Below are positions 1 to 7,870 of a DNA stretch of 29,657 nucleotides, in pieces. The DNA is from a virus. A program made the position numbers and the translations under genes. The notes under the pieces are model-generated. The model worked only from the letters and a program-made list of their open reading frames with translations. It did no database searches and had not been told where the DNA came from. Every line of letters starts with the position of its first letter. Position 1 is the stretch's first letter. The stretch lies in the IMG/VR virus record IMGVR_UViG_3300025645_000321, positions 1-29,657 of that record; one strand, given 5' to 3'.

Positions 1-868
1 GAACATTCAGCCGTTTCGCAATAGCAATCTGCGAAGCAGTCAACTTGACTGTTCTGCGTCCCTTTGGTGATGACGACTTAGAAGCCGTTGTCCCAGCAGA
101 GGCGACTCTGGGACTATTAGATTTTTTAGGAGTTTCTTGAAATTTATGCGGAAACTCCGATCTAATCCTATTATCAAGTTCAGTATAGTACTCATCTGAA
201 GTTGCGTCAAACCCTTCATCCTCAATTAATTGCTTATGTAAGCCAAAAGCTGCATACGTCATGGTTTGATCTTGTCCAAACCATGTGTTTTTACTTGCCC
301 AATCTTCTGCTTTTGGATCTGGTTTAGGTTGTGCTTGAGGTTGTGCTTGAGGTTGTTGTGTTTGAACAGCTTTGCCTTCTGCTGCTTTTATCTCTTCTTC
401 TCTTTGTGCTTTTATTGATGCAAGTTTAGCTTCTTCTAAAGCAATTCTTGATATGCTTTGTTGAGCTTCATACATAGCATCAGCATCACCTTCTTCGTGA
501 GCTTTTCTATATGCTTCTTTTGCAGCAATAGATTGAGATTGAACTCTAGTGTCAAACTCACCTACATAAGAATTGTCAAGCTTATCAAGACGGTTTTTTA
601 ATTCTTCGTTTTGTTTTTTGACAGCTTCAGCATACTCTATGGCAGCTTGTCTTTGTCTTTCTTCTTCTCTAAACTTATTTGTAAGCTTAGATATTCTTTT
701 TTTAACAGATTCAGAATAATTTTCTAAATCATCACCTTCTTTTTTTTCTTCAGTAGCAACTACTTCTACTTCAGATTCACTTTCGTTTTGAACTTTTTCT
801 GCGGGATCTTCTAGTTCAATAACTTTAACTTCTTCTTCAGCTTCTTCGACTTTAACATCTTCTTGCAT
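1..868 (-). CDS. Scaffolding-like capsid assembly protein (C-terminus cut by window edge)
   Basis: Open from ATG at 868 to the left edge, about 289 codons, no stop seen. The N-terminal 50 residues are strongly acidic (EEAEEE, EVEVV), followed by a long charged, probably coiled-coil segment rich in Lys, Glu, Gln and Arg, then a Gln-Pro-Ala repeat (QAQP twice, from a 12-base repeat at 327-350) and a basic end (KGRRTVKLTASQIAIAKRL). Acidic head, helical middle and basic tail is the usual layout of phage scaffolding proteins, whose basic C-terminus touches the coat. The position at the far end of the virion operon, next to a co-chaperonin, agrees. The major capsid gene would be expected just left of the window. 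An upstream GGAG lies 6 bases before the ATG. The function call is inference from composition and context; no catalytic motif is present. Confidence 0.72.
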   Translation of the reverse strand, partial: MQEDVKVEEAEEEVKVIELEDPAEKVQNESESEVEVVATEEKKEGDDLENYSESVKKRISKLTNKFREEERQRQAAIEYAEAVKKQNEELKNRLDKLDNSYVGEFDTRVQSQSIAAKEAYRKAHEEGDADAMYEAQQSISRIALEEAKLASIKAQREEEIKAAEGKAVQTQQPQAQPQAQPKPDPKAEDWASKNTWFGQDQTMTYAAFGLHKQLIEDEGFDATSDEYYTELDNRIRSEFPHKFQETPKKSNSPRVASAGTTASKSSSPKGRRTVKLTASQIAIAKRLNV

Positions 869-892
869 ACTATACTCCGTATGTTTTGGATG

Positions 893-979
893 TCGTCAGG
901 ATCGACAATGGTTATTTTAGTTCTTCCACCCCTATTGTTTTTATACCCCGTAAGATTTTATATCGTCAGGATCAACAAT
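893..979 (-). repeat. Partial direct duplication of the co-chaperonin gene's 3' end
   Basis: A 17-base segment at 893-909 matches 963-979 at 16 of 17 positions. The right copy encodes the IVDPDDI near the C-terminus of the GroES-like protein. The left copy lies after its stop codon and, in another minus-strand frame, again reads GGRTKITIVDPDDI. No ATG, GTG or TTG opens that second frame, so it looks like a leftover of a tandem duplication rather than a gene. Confidence 0.6.
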
Positions 980-1369
980 CGTTGCAATGACTTCATCGTC
1001 ATTGATTATTCTAACTTCCCCACCCTCTATTTGAAATCGTGAACCAGCGTAGCGACCAATACAAACCCAATCGCCTTCCTTACACCAAGCTCCGTCTTCT
1101 CCAAATTTATCTATGTCTTTGTAAGCAAGAGGTCCGATCTTAGCGACATAAGCCGTAACTGTGGCTCGTGCTTCTCTTTCTCTTACTGGATCTGGAACGT
1201 AAACACCACCTTCAGTTTTATCTCTGCCCATATAAGGCATAACTAATATTCGCCAACCTGTTGGCTGTGGTATTCTTTCTATTAGTTCTAGTTTTTTTGC
1301 TTCTTCTTCGGCTTTTTTCTTAGCGTTCCTCTGTGCAAGAACGTACTCAGGTACTATCAGACTCATCAT
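941..1369 (-). CDS. Phage-encoded GroES-like co-chaperonin (Cpn10 fold)
   Basis: 142 residues. The N-terminal 30 residues are a charged Lys/Glu/Ala helix not found in host GroES. The rest follows the Cpn10 pattern: GWRILVMPY (strand one), KTEGGVYVPD (the mobile loop, GroES consensus KTxGGIVLP), ATVTAYVAKIG, then KEGDWVCIGRYAGSRFQIEGG (GroES pattern VKxGDxVLFxKYAGxExxxxG) and DDEVIATI (consensus DDILAII). Such proteins cap the host GroEL to help fold the capsid or other virion proteins, as T4 gp31 does; this role is inferred from the family. It lies between a small gene it overlaps by 23 bases and the scaffolding-like gene. The start is the first ATG of two in a row. Confidence 0.85.
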   Translation of the reverse strand: MMSLIVPEYVLAQRNAKKKAEEEAKKLELIERIPQPTGWRILVMPYMGRDKTEGGVYVPDPVREREARATVTAYVAKIGPLAYKDIDKFGEDGAWCKEGDWVCIGRYAGSRFQIEGGEVRIINDDEVIATIVDPDDIKSYGV

Positions 1370-1550
1370 CCACCTTCTTTAGCAGGGTTTGTATATGTTC
1401 CAACGCATAGGTTAATCCCTGTATTTCACCTACCATTGCTTTATAATGACCAATATCAGACGCACTGCCACTGGTCAAGGAAATACTTATATCATCTACT
1501 CTAGTCTGTAAATCTTTTTTATATTTCTGTAGAAAATCAGCTATGTACAT
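1347..1550 (-). CDS. Small conserved-looking phage protein, unknown function
   Basis: 67 residues, soluble, helical, with an acidic C-terminus (KKVDDESDST). The middle (SDIGHYKAMVGEIQGLTYALEHI) looks like a short two-helix unit of the kind found beside head genes in marine phages. It starts 2 bases after the preceding gene ends and overlaps the GroES-like start by 23 bases, so it belongs to the same operon. A head-completion or regulatory role is possible, but nothing in the sequence decides it. Confidence 0.7.
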   Translation of the reverse strand: MYIADFLQKYKKDLQTRVDDISISLTSGSASDIGHYKAMVGEIQGLTYALEHIQTLLKKVDDESDST

Positions 1551-1552
1551 GT

Positions 1553-2542
1553 TTAAAAAGAATATTTGAAATTAAGCATTGTGTTTGGATCTCGATTTGG
1601 TTGTGCATTCACATTAAATCTAAAATCTTCGTTACCTAAAATTGGAACACCATCTTTACTTAAAGCATCTCCTGCAAAAGTCATAGCATCATCTAATCCT
1701 TTTTTTATTTCTTGAGTGCTAAGTACATTTTGAATACCGCTTGGTCCTGTTGTGTCTTGAGAACCATAAAATTCTTTCAAAGCATCAATTCTTTTATTAG
1801 GTTCATTAAGTATATCTTGCTCACTATATACCTTACCTTGACTCATTAATTCTTTTGTTCTGTCGGATAAGCTTTCTCTCTGACCTAGGCCCACAAGATC
1901 TTTTATATAGTCAACTCCACGATCTATATAACTTGGTTCATTTGCAGATTTAACCTGTTCAGCCATTAAATCTTTATATTCTTTTGAACCTTCTGGTAAT
2001 CCTCTGTTTCTTCCCATTATATTAGATATTGTTCCTATATATGGTAAATTATCTACAAGACCCATTATTCCAGTTTGAGGAACTTCTTTTACTGTTCCCA
2101 TTTGTGTAGGCTGACCAATATAATAATCACCCATTTGATAAGGTTTGCCTGTATTTTCTCCTGTCCTATTCGACATTCCACCTATAGCTTGATTATACCT
2201 AAGATCATTTATTTCAGATATCCTATTTAAGCCTTGCTGTCCTCCTCCCAATACATTTGTGTAGTTTACATTATCTGCACCAAATAATTGTGAGAAAAAA
2301 GATTCTGGATATGGGTTAGTGGCTGTAGCTCCTCTCATGGATGTATAAATAGATTTATTACCAAACATATTACCTGTCTGATACATACTTCCTATACCAC
2401 CATCACTTCCTGTACTTATGTTTGTTCCGGGATATGTATTGTTATCACTACCAGAGTCCATACCGACACTCGAGGGATCTGGTGCAAAATCATAACCATC
2501 ATCAGTTACGTCAGCTACATCTGAAAAACCATCATCAGCCAT
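1553..2542 (-). CDS. Probable virion protein, Gly/Asn/Ser-rich, unknown function
   Basis: 329 residues. The first 25 residues are Asp-rich (DDGFSDVADVTDDGYDF), then comes a long low-complexity stretch rich in Gly, Asn, Tyr, Ser and Met without clear secondary structure, and a more ordered C-terminal third. The last 20 residues look like a beta-hairpin and end LNFKYSF, with hydrophobic residues at alternate positions and a terminal Phe. No signal peptide or enzyme motif is visible. The start overlaps the previous stop as TAATG at 2542. Composition and position suggest a virion or internal protein; not recognised as a named family. Confidence 0.7.
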   Translation of the reverse strand: MADDGFSDVADVTDDGYDFAPDPSSVGMDSGSDNNTYPGTNISTGSDGGIGSMYQTGNMFGNKSIYTSMRGATATNPYPESFFSQLFGADNVNYTNVLGGGQQGLNRISEINDLRYNQAIGGMSNRTGENTGKPYQMGDYYIGQPTQMGTVKEVPQTGIMGLVDNLPYIGTISNIMGRNRGLPEGSKEYKDLMAEQVKSANEPSYIDRGVDYIKDLVGLGQRESLSDRTKELMSQGKVYSEQDILNEPNKRIDALKEFYGSQDTTGPSGIQNVLSTQEIKKGLDDAMTFAGDALSKDGVPILGNEDFRFNVNAQPNRDPNTMLNFKYSF

Positions 2543-2994
2543 TAGCGAATTCCTCTAAATCCTAATCCTTGAACAGCGATACCACCACCTTTAGCCTTTT
2601 CAACTGGCTTATCAATAACACCTCTACCAATCAAAACGTCTTTCATAGTTATTTTGTTGTCGCCACTTAAATCCTTAAAAGTACCTTTAGAATTACCTTT
2701 AAGAAACTGCTTCATATCATATTCAGTCATTTCATTGAAGTCGCCAATAGTGGCTTTTCCCGACTCAATGGCTTTTTCCATTTTTATTTTGTTAACTGTC
2801 TTTTTAAAATTTTTAGGTTTCTTTTTAGGTTTTACTACATTAGCCTTACCGTTTTTGGCATAAACAGGTTTTTTCATTACACTCTCCAATATTTGCGATC
2901 CACCATCTTTACGACTGCGACCTTTGTTAATTAAGTCTTTAGCTTTGTTCTTACTTATACCTAAATCATCTGCGAATTGTTTTACTCTAACCAT
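2542..2994 (-). CDS. Basic virion-module protein with HTH-like start and EF-hand-like loop
   Basis: 150 residues. The N-terminus (VKQFADDLGISKNKAKDLINKG) resembles a short helix-turn-helix. A Lys-rich middle (KPKKKPKNFKKTVNKIKMEK) follows. Near residue 107 the run DLSGDNKITMKDVL matches a dockerin/EF-hand calcium loop (D-x-S-G-D-x-K-I-T). The C-terminus KAKGGGIAVQGLGFRGIR carries the Gly-Gly...Phe-basic-Gly tail also seen in the LysM protein of this window. Start and stop both overlap neighbours as TAATG. A virion-associated role is inferred from position and from the shared tail. Confidence 0.72.
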   Translation of the reverse strand: MVRVKQFADDLGISKNKAKDLINKGRSRKDGGSQILESVMKKPVYAKNGKANVVKPKKKPKNFKKTVNKIKMEKAIESGKATIGDFNEMTEYDMKQFLKGNSKGTFKDLSGDNKITMKDVLIGRGVIDKPVEKAKGGGIAVQGLGFRGIR

Positions 2995-3641
2995 TATACT
3001 GGTTTCCCTGCGAAAGCTCTGCCGAATAATGGATCCATGCCAGAATAAGGTACACTTGGTGACTCCATCTTAGGTTGTAAATCTGCAATCATCGGTGTGA
3101 ATTGTGAATAGTCCATTCCTGGATTCTGTTCTGCCTTTGCTATATTAAAAAAATCCATTTCTTTTTGTAGTAGTGGACCTGAATTGGCAAAAGCTATTTG
3201 ATTCTGTTTAAAATCCTCAAAAGGCATTTCGCCAGGAAGTTGAACTCTACCCATAAAACCCTCGGCTCTTTGTCGTCTCGCATCTTCTACTGCTTTATCA
3301 TAGTCGGCTCTTAATTGATCGTCTGTAAAACCTACATTGCCAACTGGCATACCCTCTTGTTGATTACCTACGTTGGCTACTTCAGCAGTATCACCAACAG
3401 TGGTAAAAGGAACTGGAGGAAGAGTAGTAGCTGGTTCAAAAGATGCACCACCAATACCACCAGTAGGTAAATTACCACTAGGTAATCCACCAATACCACC
3501 TTGTAAAGATTGTAAGGCTTGACCATTGTCAGTGACTTGTTGTTGAATTCTTTCTAAGACACCACCGCCTCCACCACCCATTGGATTCATGCCACCCCCA
3601 AATGGATTTTGAAAAAAATTATTTCCTATGAATGATTCCAT
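2994..3641 (-). CDS. Probable virion protein, Gly/Pro/Asn-rich, unknown function
   Basis: 215 residues from ATG at 3641. An in-frame GTG at 3650 would add three residues; I prefer the ATG because it shares its A with the stop of the upstream gene (TAATG), the junction used repeatedly here. The N-terminus has a run of six glycines after NPMG, then a Gln-rich helix, a Gly/Pro linker and a helical C-terminal half (DDQLRADYDKAVEDARRQRAEGF). No membrane segment or enzyme motif is seen. Likely a small structural or internal protein; not recognised. Confidence 0.68.
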   Translation of the reverse strand: MESFIGNNFFQNPFGGGMNPMGGGGGGVLERIQQQVTDNGQALQSLQGGIGGLPSGNLPTGGIGGASFEPATTLPPVPFTTVGDTAEVANVGNQQEGMPVGNVGFTDDQLRADYDKAVEDARRQRAEGFMGRVQLPGEMPFEDFKQNQIAFANSGPLLQKEMDFFNIAKAEQNPGMDYSQFTPMIADLQPKMESPSVPYSGMDPLFGRAFAGKPV

Positions 3642-3757
3642 TACATACACAAGTCCTGATAGTTTGTTGAATGAACCCTATGCTTTGATAATTCTCTCTC
3701 TTTAGAAACACCAATACGATTACCCGTTCTAAATATCCATTTTAATAATCTAGTCAT
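3641..3757 (-). CDS. 38-residue basic peptide in a coupled gene chain
   Basis: A short open frame beginning MTRLLKWIFRTGNRIG and ending with TAA at 3641. Its ATG overlaps the stop of the gene before it (TGATG at 3757) and its stop overlaps the ATG of the gene after it (TAATG at 3641). An unbroken chain of one-base overlaps is strong context for a real gene despite the size. The N-terminus could form a basic amphipathic helix. It sits directly after the holin-like gene and its small follower; function unknown. Confidence 0.55.
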   Translation of the reverse strand: MTRLLKWIFRTGNRIGVSKERELSKHRVHSTNYQDLCM

Positions 3758-3867
3758 CACGCCTTCTTTATAACTTTTTTTAATACTTTAGCTTGTTTAG
3801 AATGTGATTTAGATGCCTTTTCCAAACCCTTTATAACTTTTTTTATCTTGCCAATTTTTCTTTTCAT
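3757..3867 (-). CDS. 36-residue Lys-rich peptide following the holin-like gene
   Basis: An open frame beginning MKRKIGKIKKVIKGLEKASK, about 40% lysine, with no membrane segment. The ATG at 3867 shares its A with the holin-like stop (TAATG), and its TGA overlaps the next ATG. It could be a highly basic amphipathic helix acting on membrane or nucleic acid; that is inference from charge only. Confidence 0.55.
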   Translation of the reverse strand: MKRKIGKIKKVIKGLEKASKSHSKQAKVLKKVIKKA

Positions 3868-4265
3868 TATTTTTTCTTGAACATCTTTGCAGCTTGTCCA
3901 ACTCCCTTGATTCCAAAGCTTGCACTAATTGCAATATATAAAAGGTACTGATACCACTCTGGTAAACTAGCTAGTATCTCAAACCCTTCTTTAACATAAT
4001 CTTTCATGCCGGGCAAAAACACTAAAATTGCGGGCAAAAGTAGAACAACTAAGGCAAACTCGTCTTTCCAAGAATCCACTGTAGCATCAGCCATCTTGCC
4101 TTCCCATGCGACTTCACCTGCTGCAACCTTCTCTGCAACAGTAGCACGAGCTCTTGCCTCTGCGACTTTAGCCTGTCCTTCAGCCTTAGTCTTTTCAACT
4201 TTGTTTTCAAACCAAGTTCCAGCTAAAGTAGCTATAGGTCCTATTAACGCTGTGAGCACTTGCAC
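3867..4265 (-). CDS. Holin-like membrane protein (3TM-holin type)
   Basis: 132 residues. A short hydrophobic N-terminus (VLTALIGPIATLAGTWF) is followed by a charged Ala/Glu/Lys helix (residues 20-65), then two clear membrane segments: FALVVLLLPAILVFLPG and YQYLLYIAISASFGIKG, separated by a short loop ending LPEWYQ. The end is basic (KMFKKK). This layout matches phage holins of the GTA/3TM type, where a helical stretch with DSWKDEF precedes the membrane hairpin. A holin makes the inner-membrane holes that start lysis. Small membrane and basic proteins lie on both sides, as in lysis cassettes, but no endolysin is seen in the window. Confidence 0.7.
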   Translation of the reverse strand: MQVLTALIGPIATLAGTWFENKVEKTKAEGQAKVAEARARATVAEKVAAGEVAWEGKMADATVDSWKDEFALVVLLLPAILVFLPGMKDYVKEGFEILASLPEWYQYLLYIAISASFGIKGVGQAAKMFKKK

Positions 4266-4390
4266 TCCTTCTTAGAAAATCTACTGTCTATCCAAACTTT
4301 ACCATAGTATAAGATAAAAAGCCAAATTGTAAATAGTGTTCCTTCTATGTACGATAAATCATTCCACGCATCTAATACCATATTTTCCAT
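4244..4390 (-). CDS. 48-residue single-membrane-segment protein in the lysis region
   Basis: An open frame beginning MENMVLDAWNDLSYIEG with one membrane segment (TLFTIWLFILYYGKVWI) and a Cys-containing basic tail (KKECKCSQR). It starts one base after the stop of the 251-residue membrane protein (TAA then ATG) and overlaps the holin-like start by 22 bases. The N-out/C-in charge pattern and the place suggest an accessory lysis protein such as an antiholin or pinholin; this is inference. Confidence 0.6.
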   Translation of the reverse strand: MENMVLDAWNDLSYIEGTLFTIWLFILYYGKVWIDSRFSKKECKCSQR

Positions 4391-5146
4391 TTACTTACCT
4401 TTCGTTGCATTGTTTAACGAATTAATTACATCATCAATGTTGGGTTCTTTACCCCAAGGATTATAAATACATTTGTATTGCTTTGGGCACCAACTCTCAA
4501 TCATCATCTCATATGTTTGATTATTTCCTATATAAATACAAGCCATCTGCCCAGTTTTTGAATTAATTCTTTTTTTTAAACGGCAAGTTGTATATTTCTT
4601 TTTCTCAACCTTACCTTGATTCTGTAGTTGTTGTTTAGTATATGCTTTTGGTTTGTATTCATATGCATGTGCTTTGTTAAAAAAAACAGAAGCAACTAAT
4701 AATGCAAAACCACCAACAATCCCTGCAACAAGAAGCCATGTAACTGCTTCACCAATCTGTCTTCTCATCTGTTGTTGTTTGTAAACTGTCTCTTGACGTT
4801 GCTTTCTTATCTGACCTTCCATAGCCAATAGCTCATCATAAGCACCAGGTCCATGAGTCATATTTAGAAATGTCTTGAGCTCGTATCTTTGTTCCTCAAG
4901 TTTCTTCTTTGCAGCGTATGCAGCCATTGCCGCCTCTTCAATAGAACCTGCTTTAAACAATTTACCAAACAAGGGAGGATTCTTCGCTTGCTTCTCTGCA
5001 TTGTCAACATCACTTACGGCTCCCATCCATCTACCAATGTCACCAGACATTTGTTCAATGTCACGACCTACAGCAAATCCTTGTTTAATTGCAGAGAAAG
5101 CTTTTGATGCCACGCCAACGGCTAATGATATAGTTACTGGATCCAT
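4391..5146 (-). CDS. Membrane-anchored phage protein, marine-phage type, unknown function
   Basis: 251 residues. The N-terminal half is helical, starting MDPVTISLAVGVASKAFSAI and including GDIGRWMGAVSDVDNAEKQAKNPPLFGKLF, a pattern I recognise from uncharacterised proteins beside the portal in marine podovirus-like genomes. One strong membrane segment lies near residues 137-155 (WLLVAGIVGGFALLVASVFF), followed by a Lys-rich domain with four cysteines (TTCRLK, MACIY, SWCPKQYKCIY) that may form disulfides if exported. It lies between portal and holin-like genes. A role in lysis, DNA ejection or superinfection is possible; none is shown by motifs. Confidence 0.75.
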   Translation of the reverse strand: MDPVTISLAVGVASKAFSAIKQGFAVGRDIEQMSGDIGRWMGAVSDVDNAEKQAKNPPLFGKLFKAGSIEEAAMAAYAAKKKLEEQRYELKTFLNMTHGPGAYDELLAMEGQIRKQRQETVYKQQQMRRQIGEAVTWLLVAGIVGGFALLVASVFFNKAHAYEYKPKAYTKQQLQNQGKVEKKKYTTCRLKKRINSKTGQMACIYIGNNQTYEMMIESWCPKQYKCIYNPWGKEPNIDDVINSLNNATKGK

Positions 5147-5165
5147 ATCCAGATTATATCATAGG

Positions 5166-7559
5166 TTACTTACCTTTCAAAGATGCCGCAGTATTTATAC
5201 GATAGATATTTACATCGTTCCTATCGTCAGCAATATTCTCTTGTAGTCTCTGTCTTTGTTGAGCTAACTCGTAAGCTTGCTGTAACTTAGCTTGATCAAT
5301 CTGAAAATTCATTTGATCATTTTGAGCTTTTCTTTGTAACTCGGCTGTATCGTTCTCAAGCTCTTTCTTTCTAATCTCCACTAACGGATCAGACGGTTGC
5401 TGTGGCTGGAGTGATGGTATTACCTCATTCAATATCTCTCCAACCTGTTGAGCAATTGCTGCTTCAACAGCTTCTGGATTTATCTGTGGAACAGGCTCAC
5501 CATTCATTTGTGCTTCTTCTGCTGTCTTTTGGAAGAACGTAGTTACCTGATCACGAGCCATCATACCCACATGTTCTTGTACATGAGCCTGTAACATAAT
5601 GAATCCCTGTGGATTTGTTTGTGCTGCAGGTGTAGCCAAGAAGGAAACATGAGCTCTAACATGAGCTTCATGATCTTGCTGTTGAAATACTTGCAACGGC
5701 ATGTTTTTCATACCATTTCCGTTCTCGGTTGCTGGATCAATGGGCTGTGGTTGTGGAGGCTGTGGTAAAATATTATCAATATTCTTAATATCCAACGCAT
5801 CATACATACGTCTGTACGCCTCATGCACATTATGTATCTGTGGTGCCGCTTGAGCTAGTTGTAATTGTGTTTGAGCTAGTGATAATCGCTGTGCCATAGA
5901 GAAAATGTTCGGATCTGACACTGGAAGTATGTCCACACGACCATCAAAGTCGGCTTGCATAGTCTCTGGGGGTACATTTCCTACAAAATACGGGTATGGA
6001 ACTGGATTTTCACTAAAAATCTCGGCTAACATGCGAAATTCTTGCTTTTGAGCGTAATGTAGACGCTTATGTATGCTCGAAATGATCTTTGAACCTTGTT
6101 CAATCAAGGCAACAGTCGTTCCAACAGGTGCTTGCGAGTTCATATCAGCAACTTTTGCATCTGCAACCTGTGCAAAACGTCTACCAGAGTCAACAACCAC
6201 ACCCAAAAGCTGTGCTAGTGTTCCCGATGGCTCTTTATATGGCAGAGGAATAATAGAATTTTTAAGATCGCCACCCGGTACATCGATATCTCTAAATTCA
6301 CCAGGGTTTAGAGGCTCATCATCGTTACGGATACGAACACCCCTTGCTTTAAAACCAGCTGGTAAGTTCGATAATGTACCTGCATCAATTAACTGTCTTA
6401 GAATAGAAGTTGCAGCACGAGATAGACCTCCGATTGTGTGCAGTAACCCGAAACCATAAAATCCAAATCCTGGTAAAAATTTAAAATGGGTGAAATAATG
6501 ACGTTTCCTCTTTAATGGGTCTTGTTCTCTAAAGTTTCTAGAAATTGATAACACTTTTCCAGAAGTTTGATCAAGGGTAACAATATAAGGCAACATAACA
6601 CCCGAAGGATTCCCCTCCATATCCGTGTCTTCAAAACCTTCCAAGTCCAAGTCAATGTGGCATTCCAATAAGGTATAAGAGTCATCAGAATAGTTAGGGC
6701 GTAATCCCAACAACTCATCAGCACGCTCTTGGATTGCTCCATCATCGTCACCCTCATCTGCTTCAGATAATTCAACATCTCTATAAACTCCCGCTACTTG
6801 TAGTTTGCGAATATCATTGTATGTCATTCTAACTACATGTGTCACCCTCTCCGCTGTTCTTAAATCACTAGCCGAATATGGAACAACCATATCTTCTGCT
6901 GGTACAAACTTGGAAACGGCTCTCTGTTTGGTTTCATCAAAATAAACTTTTTTAAATGTAGATCCAGTAAGTGGCAAATAAAACAACATTTGATCTGTAT
7001 CTGGATCATACTCTTCCATGATTTCAGTTATCTGATAATTCATGAAATCTTCTACACGCTGGGCTTGTGCTTCAGTCTCCTTGGTCGGTGCACCAAGGAT
7101 CTGGGTCTTTACAGGACCGCCACTTGGTAACATCTCTTTGTAACTTTGTGCTTGAAACTGGGTCACAGCCTCTGACAATAATGGATGAGTTACACCACTG
7201 GCTCCTAAGAAGGGCTCACTTCGATCTTCGTAATTAATTCCAAGTAACCCTAATCCTTTGGCAATAGCCTCTTCCCAATCTTCCCTAGACTCAACGTCCT
7301 CTCGGAATTTGGATCTAAGGTCTGATGATAAATCTCCCAGAACTGAATCGTCAAGAACCTCTGCAAGATTGGCTCCATGGTCATATGGTTCGGCTTCAAC
7401 TTCTAATAATTCCTCACTTGCTAATTCAATTCCTTCAGGTAACTCTTCCAATGTTTCAGGTAGCTCTATTTGAAGACTATCCTCTTCGGGCATCATTTGA
7501 CCCCCTGCTCCCATTGATCCTTCTACCATACCTGCGATTTGTCTGGGTTCTATTGCCAT
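5166..7559 (-). CDS. Portal protein (head-tail connector)
   Basis: 797 residues, in the size range of P22-like and marine-phage portals. An acidic N-terminus (IELPETLEELPEGIELASEELLEVEAE) precedes a conserved-looking core: WEEAIAKGLGLLGINYEDRSEPFLGASGV, then SYKEMLPSGGPVKTQI, TDQMLFYLPLTGSTFKKVYFD (stem/crown region of marine-phage portals) and FVPAEDMVVPYSASDLRTAERVTHVVRM. The C-terminal 250 residues are Gln-rich and helical, suiting the portal barrel. Twelve copies form the ring through which DNA is packaged. It overlaps the previous gene as TAATG at 7559, with AAGGA upstream, and lies downstream of terminase as expected. Confidence 0.92.
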   Translation of the reverse strand: MAIEPRQIAGMVEGSMGAGGQMMPEEDSLQIELPETLEELPEGIELASEELLEVEAEPYDHGANLAEVLDDSVLGDLSSDLRSKFREDVESREDWEEAIAKGLGLLGINYEDRSEPFLGASGVTHPLLSEAVTQFQAQSYKEMLPSGGPVKTQILGAPTKETEAQAQRVEDFMNYQITEIMEEYDPDTDQMLFYLPLTGSTFKKVYFDETKQRAVSKFVPAEDMVVPYSASDLRTAERVTHVVRMTYNDIRKLQVAGVYRDVELSEADEGDDDGAIQERADELLGLRPNYSDDSYTLLECHIDLDLEGFEDTDMEGNPSGVMLPYIVTLDQTSGKVLSISRNFREQDPLKRKRHYFTHFKFLPGFGFYGFGLLHTIGGLSRAATSILRQLIDAGTLSNLPAGFKARGVRIRNDDEPLNPGEFRDIDVPGGDLKNSIIPLPYKEPSGTLAQLLGVVVDSGRRFAQVADAKVADMNSQAPVGTTVALIEQGSKIISSIHKRLHYAQKQEFRMLAEIFSENPVPYPYFVGNVPPETMQADFDGRVDILPVSDPNIFSMAQRLSLAQTQLQLAQAAPQIHNVHEAYRRMYDALDIKNIDNILPQPPQPQPIDPATENGNGMKNMPLQVFQQQDHEAHVRAHVSFLATPAAQTNPQGFIMLQAHVQEHVGMMARDQVTTFFQKTAEEAQMNGEPVPQINPEAVEAAIAQQVGEILNEVIPSLQPQQPSDPLVEIRKKELENDTAELQRKAQNDQMNFQIDQAKLQQAYELAQQRQRLQENIADDRNDVNIYRINTAASLKGK

Positions 7560-7870
7560 TATGTTATCCTTGTTTTTTTACTCTTTGTAGGACGTAATCT
7601 ATTTGAAAACCTATTAGTAACAGTTTTACCCTTACCCTTTTTCACCATTTTTTTCTTAGTGGATTTTTTCTTAATTGTACCACCCTTTTTTCTTTCAGTG
7701 AAATCGTCTCCTTGGTTAAGTCCTAGCCCTTGAATATCTTGTATTACATCTTCTTTAGTGTTACTTCTTGAATACTGACCTATATTCGTATCATAGCCAC
7801 TAGCAAGAGCAGATCCAAATTTTTTTAACAAATCTTTTTTAGTTAAATCGGATAATTGTTTTTTAGACAT
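7559..7870 (-). CDS. Small basic protein sharing an N-terminal unit with the LysM protein
   Basis: 103 residues. The start LSDLTKKDLLKKFGSALASGY matches the N-terminus of its upstream neighbour (MSKAALLKKYGSSYKKDYG), and both then have an acidic DI-containing segment, so the two look paralogous at this end. The second half is extremely basic (KKGGTIKKKSTKKKMVKKGK). Both ends overlap neighbours by one base (TAATG). A virion DNA-binding or assembly role is plausible from charge and position; the family is not recognised. Confidence 0.72.
   Translation of the reverse strand: MSKKQLSDLTKKDLLKKFGSALASGYDTNIGQYSRSNTKEDVIQDIQGLGLNQGDDFTERKKGGTIKKKSTKKKMVKKGKGKTVTNRFSNRLRPTKSKKTRIT

Noticed and set aside
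6512-6778. 88-codon minus-strand open frame inside the portal gene
   Set aside because: Hydrophobic-looking but fully inside the portal frame, without a ribosome site or motif.
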